This document shows, in pieces, positions 35,597 to 43,701 of a stretch of 64,000 bases of DNA. Each line of letters opens with the position of its first letter. Position 1 is the first letter of the stretch. Both the position numbers and the translations under genes were made by a program. The notes under the pieces were generated by a model. That model worked only from the letters and a program-made list of their open reading frames with translations. It was not told where the DNA came from and did no database searches. Source of the stretch: DATHZQ01 sp963823505. Its GTDB lineage: Bacteria; Actinomycetota; Acidimicrobiia; Spongiisociales; UBA5794. The stretch covers positions 248,001 through 312,000 of the forward strand of contig CAWGLY010000006.1 of the NCBI GenBank assembly GCA_963823505.1. Reading direction: 5' to 3'.

Positions 35597-37242
35597 GTGC
35601 CCGTCAGGAGCCCTACGATTTTGTCGTGGTCGGCGGAGGATCGGCCGGCAGTGCGCTGGCAAACCGGCTCTCGGCGGACCCCGCCCACCGGGTGCTGGTG
35701 CTCGAGGCGGGGAGGACCGATTTCCGCTGGGACCCGTTCATCCACATGCCGGCGGCGCTCTCTTTCCCGATTGGCAGCCGTTTCTACGACTGGCGGTACG
35801 AGTCGGAACCGGAGCCTTGCATGGGAGGCAGACGGATCTACCACGCCAGAGGCAAGGTCTTGGGCGGCTCGTCGTCGATCAACGGCATGATCTTCCAACG
35901 GGGGAACCCGATGGACTACGAACGCTGGGCGGCCGACCCCGGCATGAGCACGTGGGACTACGCCCACTGCCTGCCGTACTTCAAACGCATGGAGACGTGT
36001 ACGGCGGGGCCGGACACGTGGCGAGGCGGCAGCGGGCCGCTCGTCCTGGAACGTGGGGATACGGGCAACCCGCTCTACGACGCCTTCTTCGCTGCGGCGC
36101 AACAAGCCGGCTATCCCCTCACGGACGACGTCAACGGGTTCCGGCAGGAGGGATTTGCACGCTTCGACCGCAACATCCGCCGCGGTCGGCGTCTCTCCGC
36201 CGCTCGTGCCTACCTGCACCCCGTCATGTCTCGCCCCAACCTCGACGTGATCACCAGCGCGTTCGTGACGAAGATCCGCTTCAAGGGAACCAGAGCAGTC
36301 GGGGTCGACTACACGGTGCGCGGCTCGCATCGCTCCGCGGCCGCAAGTGAGATCGTGCTGTGTGGCGGAGCGTTCAACTCGCCCCAGCTGCTCCAGCTCT
36401 CGGGCATCGGCAACGCGGCCGAGCTGGAGAAGGTCGGGGTACGAATGATCCACGACCTGCCGGGCGTCGGCGAGCACATGCAGGACCATCTCGAGGTCTA
36501 CGTCCAGTACGCCTCACGGGAGCCGGTTTCGATCCAACCGTGGCTGGCGTGGTGGCGGCGGCCGCTGGTCGGTCTCTTGTGGCTCTTCCGCAAGGGCCCG
36601 GGCACCTCCAACCACTTCGAGGCGGGTGGCTTCGTGCGGTCGAACGCCGACGTGACCTATCCCAACCTCATGTTCCACTTCCTGCCGATCGCGATCCGGT
36701 ACGACGGGACATCCCCAACCAGCGGGCACGGCTATCAGGTCCATGTCGGGCCGATGTACTCCGATGCCAGGGGCTCGGTGAAGATCACATCACGTGACCC
36801 GCGACGGCCACCTGCGCTGCGGTTCAACTACCTCTCCACGGCTCAGGACCGGCGGGAGTGGGTAGAAGCCGTGCGCACCGCCAGAGCCATTCTCAGCCAA
36901 CCGGCGATGGACCGCTTCAACGCAGGGGAACTCTCCCCCGGCGCAACGGTCGCAACGGACGAGGAGATCCTCGCATGGGTCGGGCGGGAGGGCGAGACGG
37001 CGCTGCATCCCTCGTGTACGTGCCGCATGGGCATCGACGCGATGTCGGTGGTGAACCCCACCACCATGGCTGTACACGGCATCGAAGGGCTGCGGATCGT
37101 GGACGCGTCGGTGATGCCCTACATCACGAACGGCAACATCTACGCCCCGGTGATGATGGTGGCTGAGAAGGCCGCCGATCTCATCTTGGGCAACACCCCG
37201 CTCGATCCCGACCCGGCCCCGTGGTTCCGGAGCGAGGTGTGA
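35593..37242 (+). CDS. betA: GMC-family oxidoreductase, choline dehydrogenase-like
   Basis: A 549-residue FAD-dependent GMC enzyme. FVVVGGGSAGSALANRLSAD is the dinucleotide-binding site; GKVLGGSSSINGMIFQRGNP is GMC signature 1; EIVLCGGAFNSPQLLQLSGI is signature 2; LHPSCTCRMG and TNGNIYAPVMMVAEKAADLI hold the C-terminal active-site His and Asn. Length and sequence fit BetA, which oxidises choline to betaine aldehyde at the membrane. The GTG start overlaps the permease stop as GTGA. Co-transcription with a betaine/choline importer supports the call, though other alcohols are possible; no betaine aldehyde dehydrogenase gene is seen nearby. Confidence 0.85.
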   Translation: MSARQEPYDFVVVGGGSAGSALANRLSADPAHRVLVLEAGRTDFRWDPFIHMPAALSFPIGSRFYDWRYESEPEPCMGGRRIYHARGKVLGGSSSINGMIFQRGNPMDYERWAADPGMSTWDYAHCLPYFKRMETCTAGPDTWRGGSGPLVLERGDTGNPLYDAFFAAAQQAGYPLTDDVNGFRQEGFARFDRNIRRGRRLSAARAYLHPVMSRPNLDVITSAFVTKIRFKGTRAVGVDYTVRGSHRSAAASEIVLCGGAFNSPQLLQLSGIGNAAELEKVGVRMIHDLPGVGEHMQDHLEVYVQYASREPVSIQPWLAWWRRPLVGLLWLFRKGPGTSNHFEAGGFVRSNADVTYPNLMFHFLPIAIRYDGTSPTSGHGYQVHVGPMYSDARGSVKITSRDPRRPPALRFNYLSTAQDRREWVEAVRTARAILSQPAMDRFNAGELSPGATVATDEEILAWVGREGETALHPSCTCRMGIDAMSVVNPTTMAVHGIEGLRIVDASVMPYITNGNIYAPVMMVAEKAADLILGNTPLDPDPAPWFRSEV

Positions 37243-37267
37243 CGGCACCCGTCAACACGGGAAGCCG
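37243..37267. terminator. Hairpin between convergent betA-like and sufC genes
   Basis: CGGC-a-CCCGT, loop CAAC, then ACGGG-aa-GCCG starts right after the dehydrogenase stop. The stem is interrupted by small bulges and lacks a T-run. It may serve both convergent transcripts. Confidence 0.4.
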
Positions 37268-37314
37268 GCGACGTCCCCTCTGTTGTGACAGAACACCGTC
37301 GCGAGTCCGCGCCG

Positions 37315-38094
37315 TCAGAGACCCAGCAGCGGATCAACGGACGCGGCCACTCCCCCGATGGGGGTGATGCCGAGCTCTTGACGCAGCTCCTCGTAACCTC
37401 GGTCCTCGAGGTCGGCCGCCAGCTCGGAACCGCCACTCTTCACGATGCGACCCGCAAGCATGACGTGAATCCGGTCGGGCCGCATGTACTGAAGAATCCT
37501 CGAGTAGTGCGTGATGATGAGAACGCCCAGCCGGTCACTGCGCAGCCCTTCGACCATCGCAGCAACTTCACGCACCGCATCGATGTCGAGACCGGAGTCG
37601 ATCTCGTCGAGAACGGCCACCCTTGGATCGGCGATGGCGAGCTGGAACATCTCGGAGCGCTTCTTCTCGCCACCGGACAACTCGTGGTTGATGGCGCGGG
37701 AACGGAATCTCTCCATGCCCAGCCCGTCCGACGCAGCATCGACCCGCTGTGCGAACGCTGCACCGTTGCCGCTGGCGTGCGCCATCTCGGCTACGAGGTC
37801 GTCGAGGCTGACACCGGGGACTTCGACGGGGTACTGAAACGCCTCGAACAGACCCAACCGCGCTCGTTCGTGAACCGGCAGGCCGAGAAGCTCGTCGCCG
37901 CCGATTTGGGCGGAGCCAGAGGCGGTGTACTCGCCCTTCCCCATGAGGACGTGGCTGAGAGTCGACTTTCCCGACCCGTTCGGTCCCATGAGGGCGTGGA
38001 TCTCACCGAAGGGGACCTCCAGGTCAACGCCGCGAAGAATCTCCAAATCGCCGAGCGATGCGTGCAGGTTGTGGATGGCCAGCGCCGGGGTCAT
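37315..38094 (-). CDS. sufC: Fe-S cluster assembly ATPase SufC
   Basis: A 259-residue ABC ATPase without membrane partner, the energy subunit of the SufBCD scaffold. Walker A is LMGPNGSGKSTLSHVLMG, the signature region HELSGGEKKRSEMFQLA, and Walker B VAVLDEIDSGLDIDAVREVA; the GGEKKR and ID-S-G-L-D variants are typical of SufC. The open frame continues upstream, but MTPALAIHNLHASLGD is the family start and overlaps the Rieske gene's stop as ATGA. It is the last gene of the sufD-Rieske-sufC operon. Confidence 0.95.
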   Translation of the reverse strand: MTPALAIHNLHASLGDLEILRGVDLEVPFGEIHALMGPNGSGKSTLSHVLMGKGEYTASGSAQIGGDELLGLPVHERARLGLFEAFQYPVEVPGVSLDDLVAEMAHASGNGAAFAQRVDAASDGLGMERFRSRAINHELSGGEKKRSEMFQLAIADPRVAVLDEIDSGLDIDAVREVAAMVEGLRSDRLGVLIITHYSRILQYMRPDRIHVMLAGRIVKSGGSELAADLEDRGYEELRQELGITPIGGVAASVDPLLGL

Positions 38095-38417
38095 ACCCGC
38101 TCCTCCTGGGACGCGATCTGCAGGTGGACGTCGCCATCCTGGATCGTGGCGGTGTACGTGGGCACGGGACGGGTCGCGGGCAGCGATGCCGGCTTCCCTG
38201 TGCGGAGGTCGAACTCCGATCCGTGACGGGGACACTCGACCTCGGTGTCGAACACCTCGCCTTCAGCAAGCGACGCCTCTGCGTGGCTGCAGCGGTCGCC
38301 GATGGCGTAGACGTCATCGCCGATGCGAAACAACGCGATGCGGTGCTCGCCGACTTCGACGCGCATGCCCCGACCTTGTGGAAGATCGCCGAGTGCGGCG
38401 ACGCGCACGTCGGTCAC
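38091..38417 (-). CDS. Rieske-type [2Fe-2S] ferredoxin within the suf operon
   Basis: A 108-residue single-domain Rieske protein. The cluster ligands are in RCSHAEASLAEG (Cys-x-His) and ECPRHGSEFDLRTG (Cys-x2-His), as in bacterial toluene-dioxygenase-type ferredoxins. The GTG start has GAGGAGGGG upstream and overlaps the sufD stop as GTGA. Placement between sufD and sufC suggests a role as electron donor or accessory in cluster assembly, a gene order also known in some Actinobacteria and relatives. The partner is not known. Confidence 0.9.
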   Translation of the reverse strand: MTDVRVAALGDLPQGRGMRVEVGEHRIALFRIGDDVYAIGDRCSHAEASLAEGEVFDTEVECPRHGSEFDLRTGKPASLPATRPVPTYTATIQDGDVHLQIASQEERV

Positions 38418-39688
38418 AGTCTCCCCTCCTCTTGCGCGGTGATGAACTTGGCGTTGATCCACTCTGCAAGGGGTTGCACGAGCTCACGATGGGGGAACTT
38501 GGCGAGGGCTTCCTGGAAGAACCCGCGCACCTGGAGCCTGTCGGCTCGTTTTGGGTCCAGCCCTCTGCTCATGAGGTAGTAGCGCTGTTCGCGGTCGAGC
38601 GGGCCCATGGTGGAGCCGTGGCCGCACTTGACGTCGTTCGCCAGGATCTCGAGGTTCGGCACCGACTGGGCTGCGGCACCCTCGGAGAGGATCAGGTTGC
38701 GGTTGGTCTGGTAGGCGTCGGTCTTCTGCGCCTCCTCATCAATGCGGATCATGCCGGTGAAGACGCTGAGCGCCTCGTCCTCGACAGCACCCTTGAGGAA
38801 CATATCCGAGCTGGTGTTCAACCCGGCATGGTGCATGAAGTACCGGTAGTCCATCACCTGCTGGTTGTCGCCGAAGTACGCCCCGACGACGTTGGCCGAC
38901 GACCCGCGCCCCTCGAGATCCACCGTGAGGTGGAGCCGTGAAAGCGAGCCACCGAGACCGGCTTCTGCCAAAACCAAGCCGGCGTCGCGGCCGACGACGG
39001 AGCGGCACCGTGCGATGGAGCGGGTCGCGGTTCCAAGGTTCTGGACCACCGAGACCTTCACGTTCGAGGCGTCACCGGCAACGATCTCGAGATGGGGCAC
39101 GACGAGGGCGTCGACGTTCTCCTCGCTGCGCAAATGGACGATCACCGACGCCTCGGCCATCTCGTCGGCGACGACCACGACACGCGGGAAGCTCACCGCT
39201 CCGGGCTCGGTGGCGACGATGTCGATGAGGACCGGATCCTGCGCCGCTCCCCTGCCCACATGGATGAGTGCGCCGTCGCGGCCGAACGCACCGTGGGCAG
39301 CGGTGAAGATGTCGTGATCGGGAGCGATCATCTCGCCGAGACCCTGCAGCACAGAGGCCCGTTCGGTGAGGGCCGTTCGGAGCGAGCCGACCCACACGGG
39401 GTCCCCGCCGCCGGGCGCTGCGGTGGGTGAGCCGTCGGCCAATCCGTCCACGACTGCGACCGCAGGTCGTAGCCCTGCAAGGTCAGCCGGAGCGACCGTC
39501 CTCTTCTCGGTCACGACTCCGAAATCGGCGATGTCGAAGTCCAAGTCGATGTACCGCCACAGCTCTTCTGCTGGATCCGGCATCTCCAGCTTCTCGAAGT
39601 GGTCGTAGGCGGTGCGACGGGCGTCCTGAAGCCATGAGGGCTCTTCGGATGTGGCGCGGTCGACCACCGATTCGTCTAGTGGGTTCAC
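38414..39688 (-). CDS. sufD: Fe-S cluster assembly protein SufD
   Basis: A 424-residue SufB/SufD-family beta-helix scaffold protein. The N-terminus ELWRYIDLDFDIADFGVV and the C-terminal core VVGAYFGDNQQVMDYRYFMH, MFLKGAVEDEALSVFTGMIR and the conserved histidine in DVKCGHGSTMGPLD identify SufD. It forms the SufBC2D complex that builds 4Fe-4S clusters. A GTG start is chosen where family similarity begins (NPLDESVV), with CGGAG nine nt upstream; a longer in-frame extension lacks similarity. A good promoter lies 32 nt upstream of the start. Confidence 0.92.
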   Translation of the reverse strand: MNPLDESVVDRATSEEPSWLQDARRTAYDHFEKLEMPDPAEELWRYIDLDFDIADFGVVTEKRTVAPADLAGLRPAVAVVDGLADGSPTAAPGGGDPVWVGSLRTALTERASVLQGLGEMIAPDHDIFTAAHGAFGRDGALIHVGRGAAQDPVLIDIVATEPGAVSFPRVVVVADEMAEASVIVHLRSEENVDALVVPHLEIVAGDASNVKVSVVQNLGTATRSIARCRSVVGRDAGLVLAEAGLGGSLSRLHLTVDLEGRGSSANVVGAYFGDNQQVMDYRYFMHHAGLNTSSDMFLKGAVEDEALSVFTGMIRIDEEAQKTDAYQTNRNLILSEGAAAQSVPNLEILANDVKCGHGSTMGPLDREQRYYLMSRGLDPKRADRLQVRGFFQEALAKFPHRELVQPLAEWINAKFITAQEEGRL

Positions 39689-39719
39689 GAAATCAAGCTC
39701 CGGTGCGGGGCGAGGGCAA

Positions 39720-39749
39720 AGGATACTCCCCTGCACGACGCCACCCCAA
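39720..39749 (-). promoter_or_regulatory. Promoter candidate for the sufD operon
   Basis: Read leftward: TTGGGG, 18-nt spacer, TATCCT. The expected transcript start is about 25 nt before the sufD GTG. Spacing and both boxes are near sigma-70 consensus. Confidence 0.5.
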
Positions 39750-39764
39750 AGTGGAGCCAATGAC

Positions 39765-39792
39765 TTGCATAGCGCTCGGCGTCAGTTAGGGT
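39765..39792 (+). promoter_or_regulatory. Promoter candidate for the M23 peptidase gene
   Basis: TTGCAT, 16-nt spacer, TAGGGT, pointing right. It would give a ~60-nt leader in which CCTTCC can pair with the ribosome binding site region GGAAGGAAGG, so translation may be structure-dependent. It is back to back with the sufD promoter. Confidence 0.45.
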
Positions 39793-39858
39793 CCCGTCCT
39801 TCCTGGCCCAATGTGGGGACTCGAGCGGCTGGGATACCGGAAGGAAGGGCCAAACTCC

Positions 39859-40620
39859 ATGAGACTTCAACAGCATCTGCGCGCGCTCGCCATCTTTGCG
39901 ATCGCAGCCGCCGCAATCGTGATCCCGAGTGCCGCCGCACCGGCGACCGAGCAGGCCGTCAGCCTCGAGTGCTTCCCGCACGCACCGTCGACAGAACTGC
40001 GCTATGACGACACCTGGGGTGCAGGCCGTTCCGGTGGGCGCAGCCACAAGGGCACCGACATCATGAGCCCGAAGGGGTTGGAGGTCAAGGCCGTAGCCGA
40101 TGGCGTCGTCACCACACTCGGCGACGGCTCGACATCCGGCTACTACGTACGGTTGGTGCACGAAGGCGGCTGGGAGTCGTGGTACATGCACCTCAACAAC
40201 GACGACCCAGACACCGACAACGGCAGAGGCGGCGCCGCTGCAGCCTACGCCCCGGGCATCGCCGAGGGGCTGGTCGTCAGGGCCGGGGACGTCATTGGGT
40301 ACGTCGGAGACTCGGGCAACGCCGAGTGGGCCGGCTCGCATACCCACTTCGAGCTTCACATCGACGGGACGGCCGTCAACCCCTACCCGTATCTCGTCGA
40401 CGCACAGCTCCGCGAGGCTGCCCTTTTGGATGTCGTGGCCGACCTGGCTTTCACGGCCGTCAGCGAAGTCGAGCAGATCCGCCAAGGCTGGCGCCGGAAT
40501 CCGGTCCTCACCGAAACCGGCATCGCCTGCTTGCCGGAGACGCACAAGGACATCCTGACCCAGTTCCTCGGTACCCTGCCGGGCAGGGCGACCGAACTGC
40601 CTCTCGTCGAGGCCCGCTAG
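39859..40620 (+). CDS. Secreted M23-family metallopeptidase
   Basis: A 253-residue exported protein. The signal peptide is MRLQQHLRALAIFAIAAAAI followed by VIPSAAAPA. The LytM/M23 domain has RSHKGTDIMSPKGLEVKAVA (H-x3-D zinc ligands), GYYVRLVHEGGWESWYMHLN and SHTHFELHIDGTAVNPYPYL (H-x-H ligands). Such enzymes cut peptidoglycan cross-links or act as hydrolase-like regulators during growth. GGAAGGAAGG precedes the ATG. The GGAAAAYAPGIAEGL insertion before the HxH motif is a little longer than usual. Confidence 0.92.
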   Translation: MRLQQHLRALAIFAIAAAAIVIPSAAAPATEQAVSLECFPHAPSTELRYDDTWGAGRSGGRSHKGTDIMSPKGLEVKAVADGVVTTLGDGSTSGYYVRLVHEGGWESWYMHLNNDDPDTDNGRGGAAAAYAPGIAEGLVVRAGDVIGYVGDSGNAEWAGSHTHFELHIDGTAVNPYPYLVDAQLREAALLDVVADLAFTAVSEVEQIRQGWRRNPVLTETGIACLPETHKDILTQFLGTLPGRATELPLVEAR

Positions 40621-40860
40621 ATGTGACAACCCGGTGGGCCGGGTCCCGGGACGGGGAGCCGTGAGCGCAAACGCTCGGCTTGCTCGGGGTTTCCGCTCCC
40701 TCACCGGCAGGCGTGCCGGAGACCGGGGGGTCGCGGCGTGACACCACCCTTCACCGATGAGTCACCCAGAGCCAGAAACGTCCCCCCGGGACCCGGCCAA
40801 CCAGTTGCTCACGAACAGGTGGGTCCGTCAGGGACGGGAACACGCCCGGGGCAAGAGCCG

Positions 40861-42369
40861 CTATTCGGGGCGGAGGAAGCTCAGGTCGTAGATGGTGTTG
40901 GCGGACCAGATCATCCAGCCGAGGTCCCGCTCCTCGACGACATCCTGGACCGACGTGATCTCGCCCGCGTCGAGCTGCCAGGTCTGGATCCAGGGGCGGT
41001 AGATCGCCGAGCCCTCGAGTCGCGGAATCCCTGAATCGAGGGCAAGCGTGACGATCTCGACAGGGATCTCATTCGGGTCTTCGAATCCGTTCCAGCCACG
41101 CCCGTAGGTGTAGGTGTAGATCATCGGGCTCAGCACGTCCACGGAGTGCGAGAGCACTTCGGGCCGCTGACCGATTCCCTCGTCGTGGTCGCTGGTCAAC
41201 GTGATCGCAAAGATGTCCGCAGCCACCGCACACCCGAGAGGGTTGAGCCGCGCCCTGGCCTCATCGAGGAAGGCCTTCACGGTGGCGATGCGAGTTTCCT
41301 GGTTGTACCCGCCGTCCACCTCGATCGTCGAGATATCGCCGTCGGAGGGGAACCGGATGTAGTCGAACTGAATCTCGTCGAATCCCAGCTCGCACGACTC
41401 CACGGCAAGACTCAGCGGATACTCCCACGAGTCTCGGTCGGTGGCGTCGAGCCAGCGAATGCCCTTGTTGTTGGCCCACACCCCACCGGTCTGGTTGTTG
41501 CGGACGGCCAGCTCGGGATACGCCTTGGCGAGGAAGTTGTCCTGGAACGTCGTCACCCTGGTGATCTTGTAGAGACCGTGAGCGTCCATGTCGGCGATGA
41601 CCTTCTCGACGTCATACATGAACGGCGTATTGAGGGCGCCGATCTCTTCAACGAGTGGAATCGACGTCTCCCTGAACACCCAGCCGGTCTCGTCCTTGGT
41701 GTCGATCACAAATGCGTTGACGGCCGAGCTGTCCGCCAGGGACAGCAGCTCGGCCCACACTTCGGGGTCTGCAGCCTTGTCGCCGCTGACCCGGAGTGCC
41801 TTGATGTCCTTGGGCTCCATCTGGATCTCGACGCTCAGCGCTTCGCCATCCCATGCGCCCGTGGCAGGTTCCCACGCTGGCCGCGAAGCGGAGATCGTGC
41901 CGGGGGTCGCCCGCGACATCAGGAATGTCCCGGTGTCGTCTGTGGTGGCGGTCATACCATTCATCTCGACCGTCGTAGCGCTAAGTAGTCGCCCGTCTGG
42001 ACCCACCACCGTGCCTTCGAGCACGTGGGGCTCCAGCACGATGTCGACGGTCCCGGTCTCTTCCGGGTACGCAGGGATAGTCCCGGCCCCGGCCTCAAAC
42101 CCCTCGGCCGATGCGGCGAACTGAATCATGTCATCTCGCCATTCGACATCGACGGTCCCATCGGGACCGGTGACGACGACGTCGCGGTTGACGGTGACGG
42201 ACGCACCGGCCAGCGGGGAGCCATCGTCAGCGGCGCGGACGACGAGCTGCAGCACCGGCGCCGGCGGCTCAGGGTTCAGCGCCGAATCCCCGGCCACAAG
42301 CACCGCAGAGCTTGCGCACGCAGAGCTGACAAGCGCCAGCGCCGCGATAGTGATAGGCAATCGTCGCAT
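40861..42369 (-). CDS. Lipoprotein with DUF4015-type putative glycoside hydrolase domain
   Basis: A 502-residue lipoprotein. MRRLPITIAALALVSSAC is the lipoprotein signal. Residues ~35-180 contain two carboxypeptidase-regulatory-like beta modules (SPLAGASVTVNRDVVVTGPD and LEGTVVGPDGRLLSATTVEM). The C-terminal ~320 residues form the DUF4015 TIM-barrel: VNAFVIDTKDETGWVFRETS, GLYKITRVTTFQDNFLAKAY and FDEIQFDYIRFPSDGDISTI, where Asp/Glu residues are candidate acids. The family is predicted to act on polysaccharide outside the cell. It could process wall or capsule glycans, but no activity is established. Confidence 0.82.
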   Translation of the reverse strand: MRRLPITIAALALVSSACASSAVLVAGDSALNPEPPAPVLQLVVRAADDGSPLAGASVTVNRDVVVTGPDGTVDVEWRDDMIQFAASAEGFEAGAGTIPAYPEETGTVDIVLEPHVLEGTVVGPDGRLLSATTVEMNGMTATTDDTGTFLMSRATPGTISASRPAWEPATGAWDGEALSVEIQMEPKDIKALRVSGDKAADPEVWAELLSLADSSAVNAFVIDTKDETGWVFRETSIPLVEEIGALNTPFMYDVEKVIADMDAHGLYKITRVTTFQDNFLAKAYPELAVRNNQTGGVWANNKGIRWLDATDRDSWEYPLSLAVESCELGFDEIQFDYIRFPSDGDISTIEVDGGYNQETRIATVKAFLDEARARLNPLGCAVAADIFAITLTSDHDEGIGQRPEVLSHSVDVLSPMIYTYTYGRGWNGFEDPNEIPVEIVTLALDSGIPRLEGSAIYRPWIQTWQLDAGEITSVQDVVEERDLGWMIWSANTIYDLSFLRPE

Positions 42370-42478
42370 GAGTCTCCGGCCCTCGGGCCTCGTGGGGCGA
42401 GTGCCCAGAAGCGTAGCGGTTGCCGGTTCGCAAACCGTAGATTGGCGGGTCCCGACCGGCCCATTCGGCGCAAACCCG

Positions 42479-42507
42479 TTGCCAGATCAGCCATCTGGTG
42501 ATAAGTT
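42479..42507 (+). promoter_or_regulatory. Promoter with inverted repeat in the spacer, upstream of sigma factor gene
   Basis: TTGCCA, 17-nt spacer, TAAGTT form a good sigma-70 promoter 53 nt before the sigma gene. The spacer holds CCAGAT-cagcc-ATCTGG, a perfect 6+6 inverted repeat starting inside the -35 box. A repressor bound there would block RNA polymerase. Confidence 0.5.
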
Positions 42508-42559
42508 CCGCCGGTCCCAAAGAGAGAGCCTTTCGACCCGTCGACAAGGGGGACCGTCG

Positions 42560-43492
42560 ATGGCGAAGACCGCCAAGCACGCACCCGTCTCAGACCCCAT
42601 TGGGATGTATCTCGAAGAGGTATCGTCCCACAGCCTCCTCGAAGCCGAGGATGAAGTCCGCCTTGCACGCACGATGGAGGCAGGCCGGCTCGCCCAACGC
42701 CGGCTCGACGCAGAGGGCCGCACGCTCACCGGATCCGAGCTCCAACAGCTCGAGGAGGCCGTCGATGCCGCGGATGAAGCCAAGGCGGTGTTCATTCGCT
42801 CCAACCTGCGCCTCGTGATCTCGATCGCAAAGCGCTACACGGGCAGGGGTCTCGACATGCTCGACCTCATCCAGGAGGGCAACCTCGGTTTGATGCGAGC
42901 CGTGGAGAAGTTCGATTGGCGAAAAGGCTTCAAGTTCTCGACGTACGCAACGTGGTGGATCCGGCAGGCGATCACACGGGGTCTCGGCAACCACGGTCGG
43001 ACAATCCGGCTGCCAGTCCACATGGTCGACGTGGTGCGCACGGTGCAGGAGACCGGCCTGTCCCTGCTGGAGATCAATCGGCGGGCCCCCACGATCGCCG
43101 AAATCTCCAACATCAGTGGTTTGGACGAAGAGAAGATCGTCGTTGCCCTCAACGCACCAACGGACTGCGTGTCGCTCGATCGCCCGGTCGGCGATGACGG
43201 AGATGCGGAACTCAGCGATTTCATCCAGGACGACCAGGCCGTCGATCCGTTTGTCGTGGTCAGCGAAGGCGCCCGTCGGGACGAGCTCGAGCGTGCCCTG
43301 ACGCTGCTCGAGGATCGGGAGCGGCTGGTGGTGGTCATGCGATACGGCCTCAACGGCGAAGCCCCACGCACACTCTCCAGCGTGGGCAAGACGCTGCAGG
43401 TCACCAGGGAGCGGGTGCGTCAGATCGAGAACCGGGCGCTCGCCAAGCTCCGCCATCCCAGTTGCTCCTACGACCTCGAGAGCTTGCTCTGA
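42560..43492 (+). CDS. RNA polymerase sigma-70 family factor (group 2, primary-like)
   Basis: A 310-residue sigma factor. SDPIGMYLEEVSSHSLLEAE is region 1.2. Region 2 carries FIRSNLRLVISIAKRYTGRG, the core-binding signature DLIQEGNLGLMRAVEKFDWR and the -10 recognition helix FSTYATWWIRQAITRGL. Region 3 has RTIRLPVHMVDVVRTVQ. Region 4 ends LQVTRERVRQIENRALAKLR for -35 binding. It lacks the long acidic region 1.1 of the housekeeping factor, so it is a group 2 factor like SigB/HrdD, used in stress or stationary phase. GGGGGA precedes the ATG. An inverted repeat in its promoter suggests control of its own synthesis. Confidence 0.92.
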   Translation: MAKTAKHAPVSDPIGMYLEEVSSHSLLEAEDEVRLARTMEAGRLAQRRLDAEGRTLTGSELQQLEEAVDAADEAKAVFIRSNLRLVISIAKRYTGRGLDMLDLIQEGNLGLMRAVEKFDWRKGFKFSTYATWWIRQAITRGLGNHGRTIRLPVHMVDVVRTVQETGLSLLEINRRAPTIAEISNISGLDEEKIVVALNAPTDCVSLDRPVGDDGDAELSDFIQDDQAVDPFVVVSEGARRDELERALTLLEDRERLVVVMRYGLNGEAPRTLSSVGKTLQVTRERVRQIENRALAKLRHPSCSYDLESLL

Positions 43493-43495
43493 CCA

Positions 43496-43514
43496 CTGTG
43501 GCCGCACGCCACAG
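43496..43514 (+). terminator. Hairpin after the sigma factor gene
   Basis: CTGTGGC-cgcac-GCCACAG, a perfect 7-bp stem starting 3 nt after the sigma stop codon. No T-run follows. Confidence 0.4.
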
Positions 43515-43617
43515 CCCGCATCTCGAGGCCAGCCGGGTCTAGATTCCCCCTGGGCGCTCGGTTCGGCGAGGGCGACGTCGCAGCCGACCGTCCGCCACAA
43601 GGGGAGGGAGAAAACCG

Positions 43618-43701
43618 ATGGCCCGTGACATCCAGCGCTGCAAAGCCCCGCCGGCGCCAAGCGGTTTTGCAGGGCCGGTGCTCATGCCTGCTGCAACGTG
43701 A
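43618..43701 (+). CDS. 27-codon leader ORF coupled to the Cache-channel gene
   Basis: A 27-residue frame, MARDIQRCKAPPAPSGFAGP then VLMPAAT, with a strong ribosome binding site (GGGGAGGGAG) 7 nt before its ATG. Its stop overlaps the GTG of the large downstream gene as GTGA, and that GTG has no ribosome binding site of its own. The downstream gene is therefore probably translated only by ribosomes finishing this leader. No known peptide family. It may simply couple translation or it may sense something through its own translation. Confidence 0.55.
   Translation: MARDIQRCKAPPAPSGFAGPVLMPAAT

Noticed and set aside
34300..36489. A 729-codon open frame on the strand opposite the permease and dehydrogenase genes.
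   Set aside because: It is a GC-driven shadow: low-complexity Arg/Thr/Ala/Pro composition, no domain, and both real genes on the other strand are well supported.
39793..39858. A c-di-AMP (ydaO-type) riboswitch, which often precedes wall hydrolase genes in Actinobacteria.
   Set aside because: The leader is only about 60 nt and lacks the conserved riboswitch core; only local pairing with the ribosome binding site is visible.
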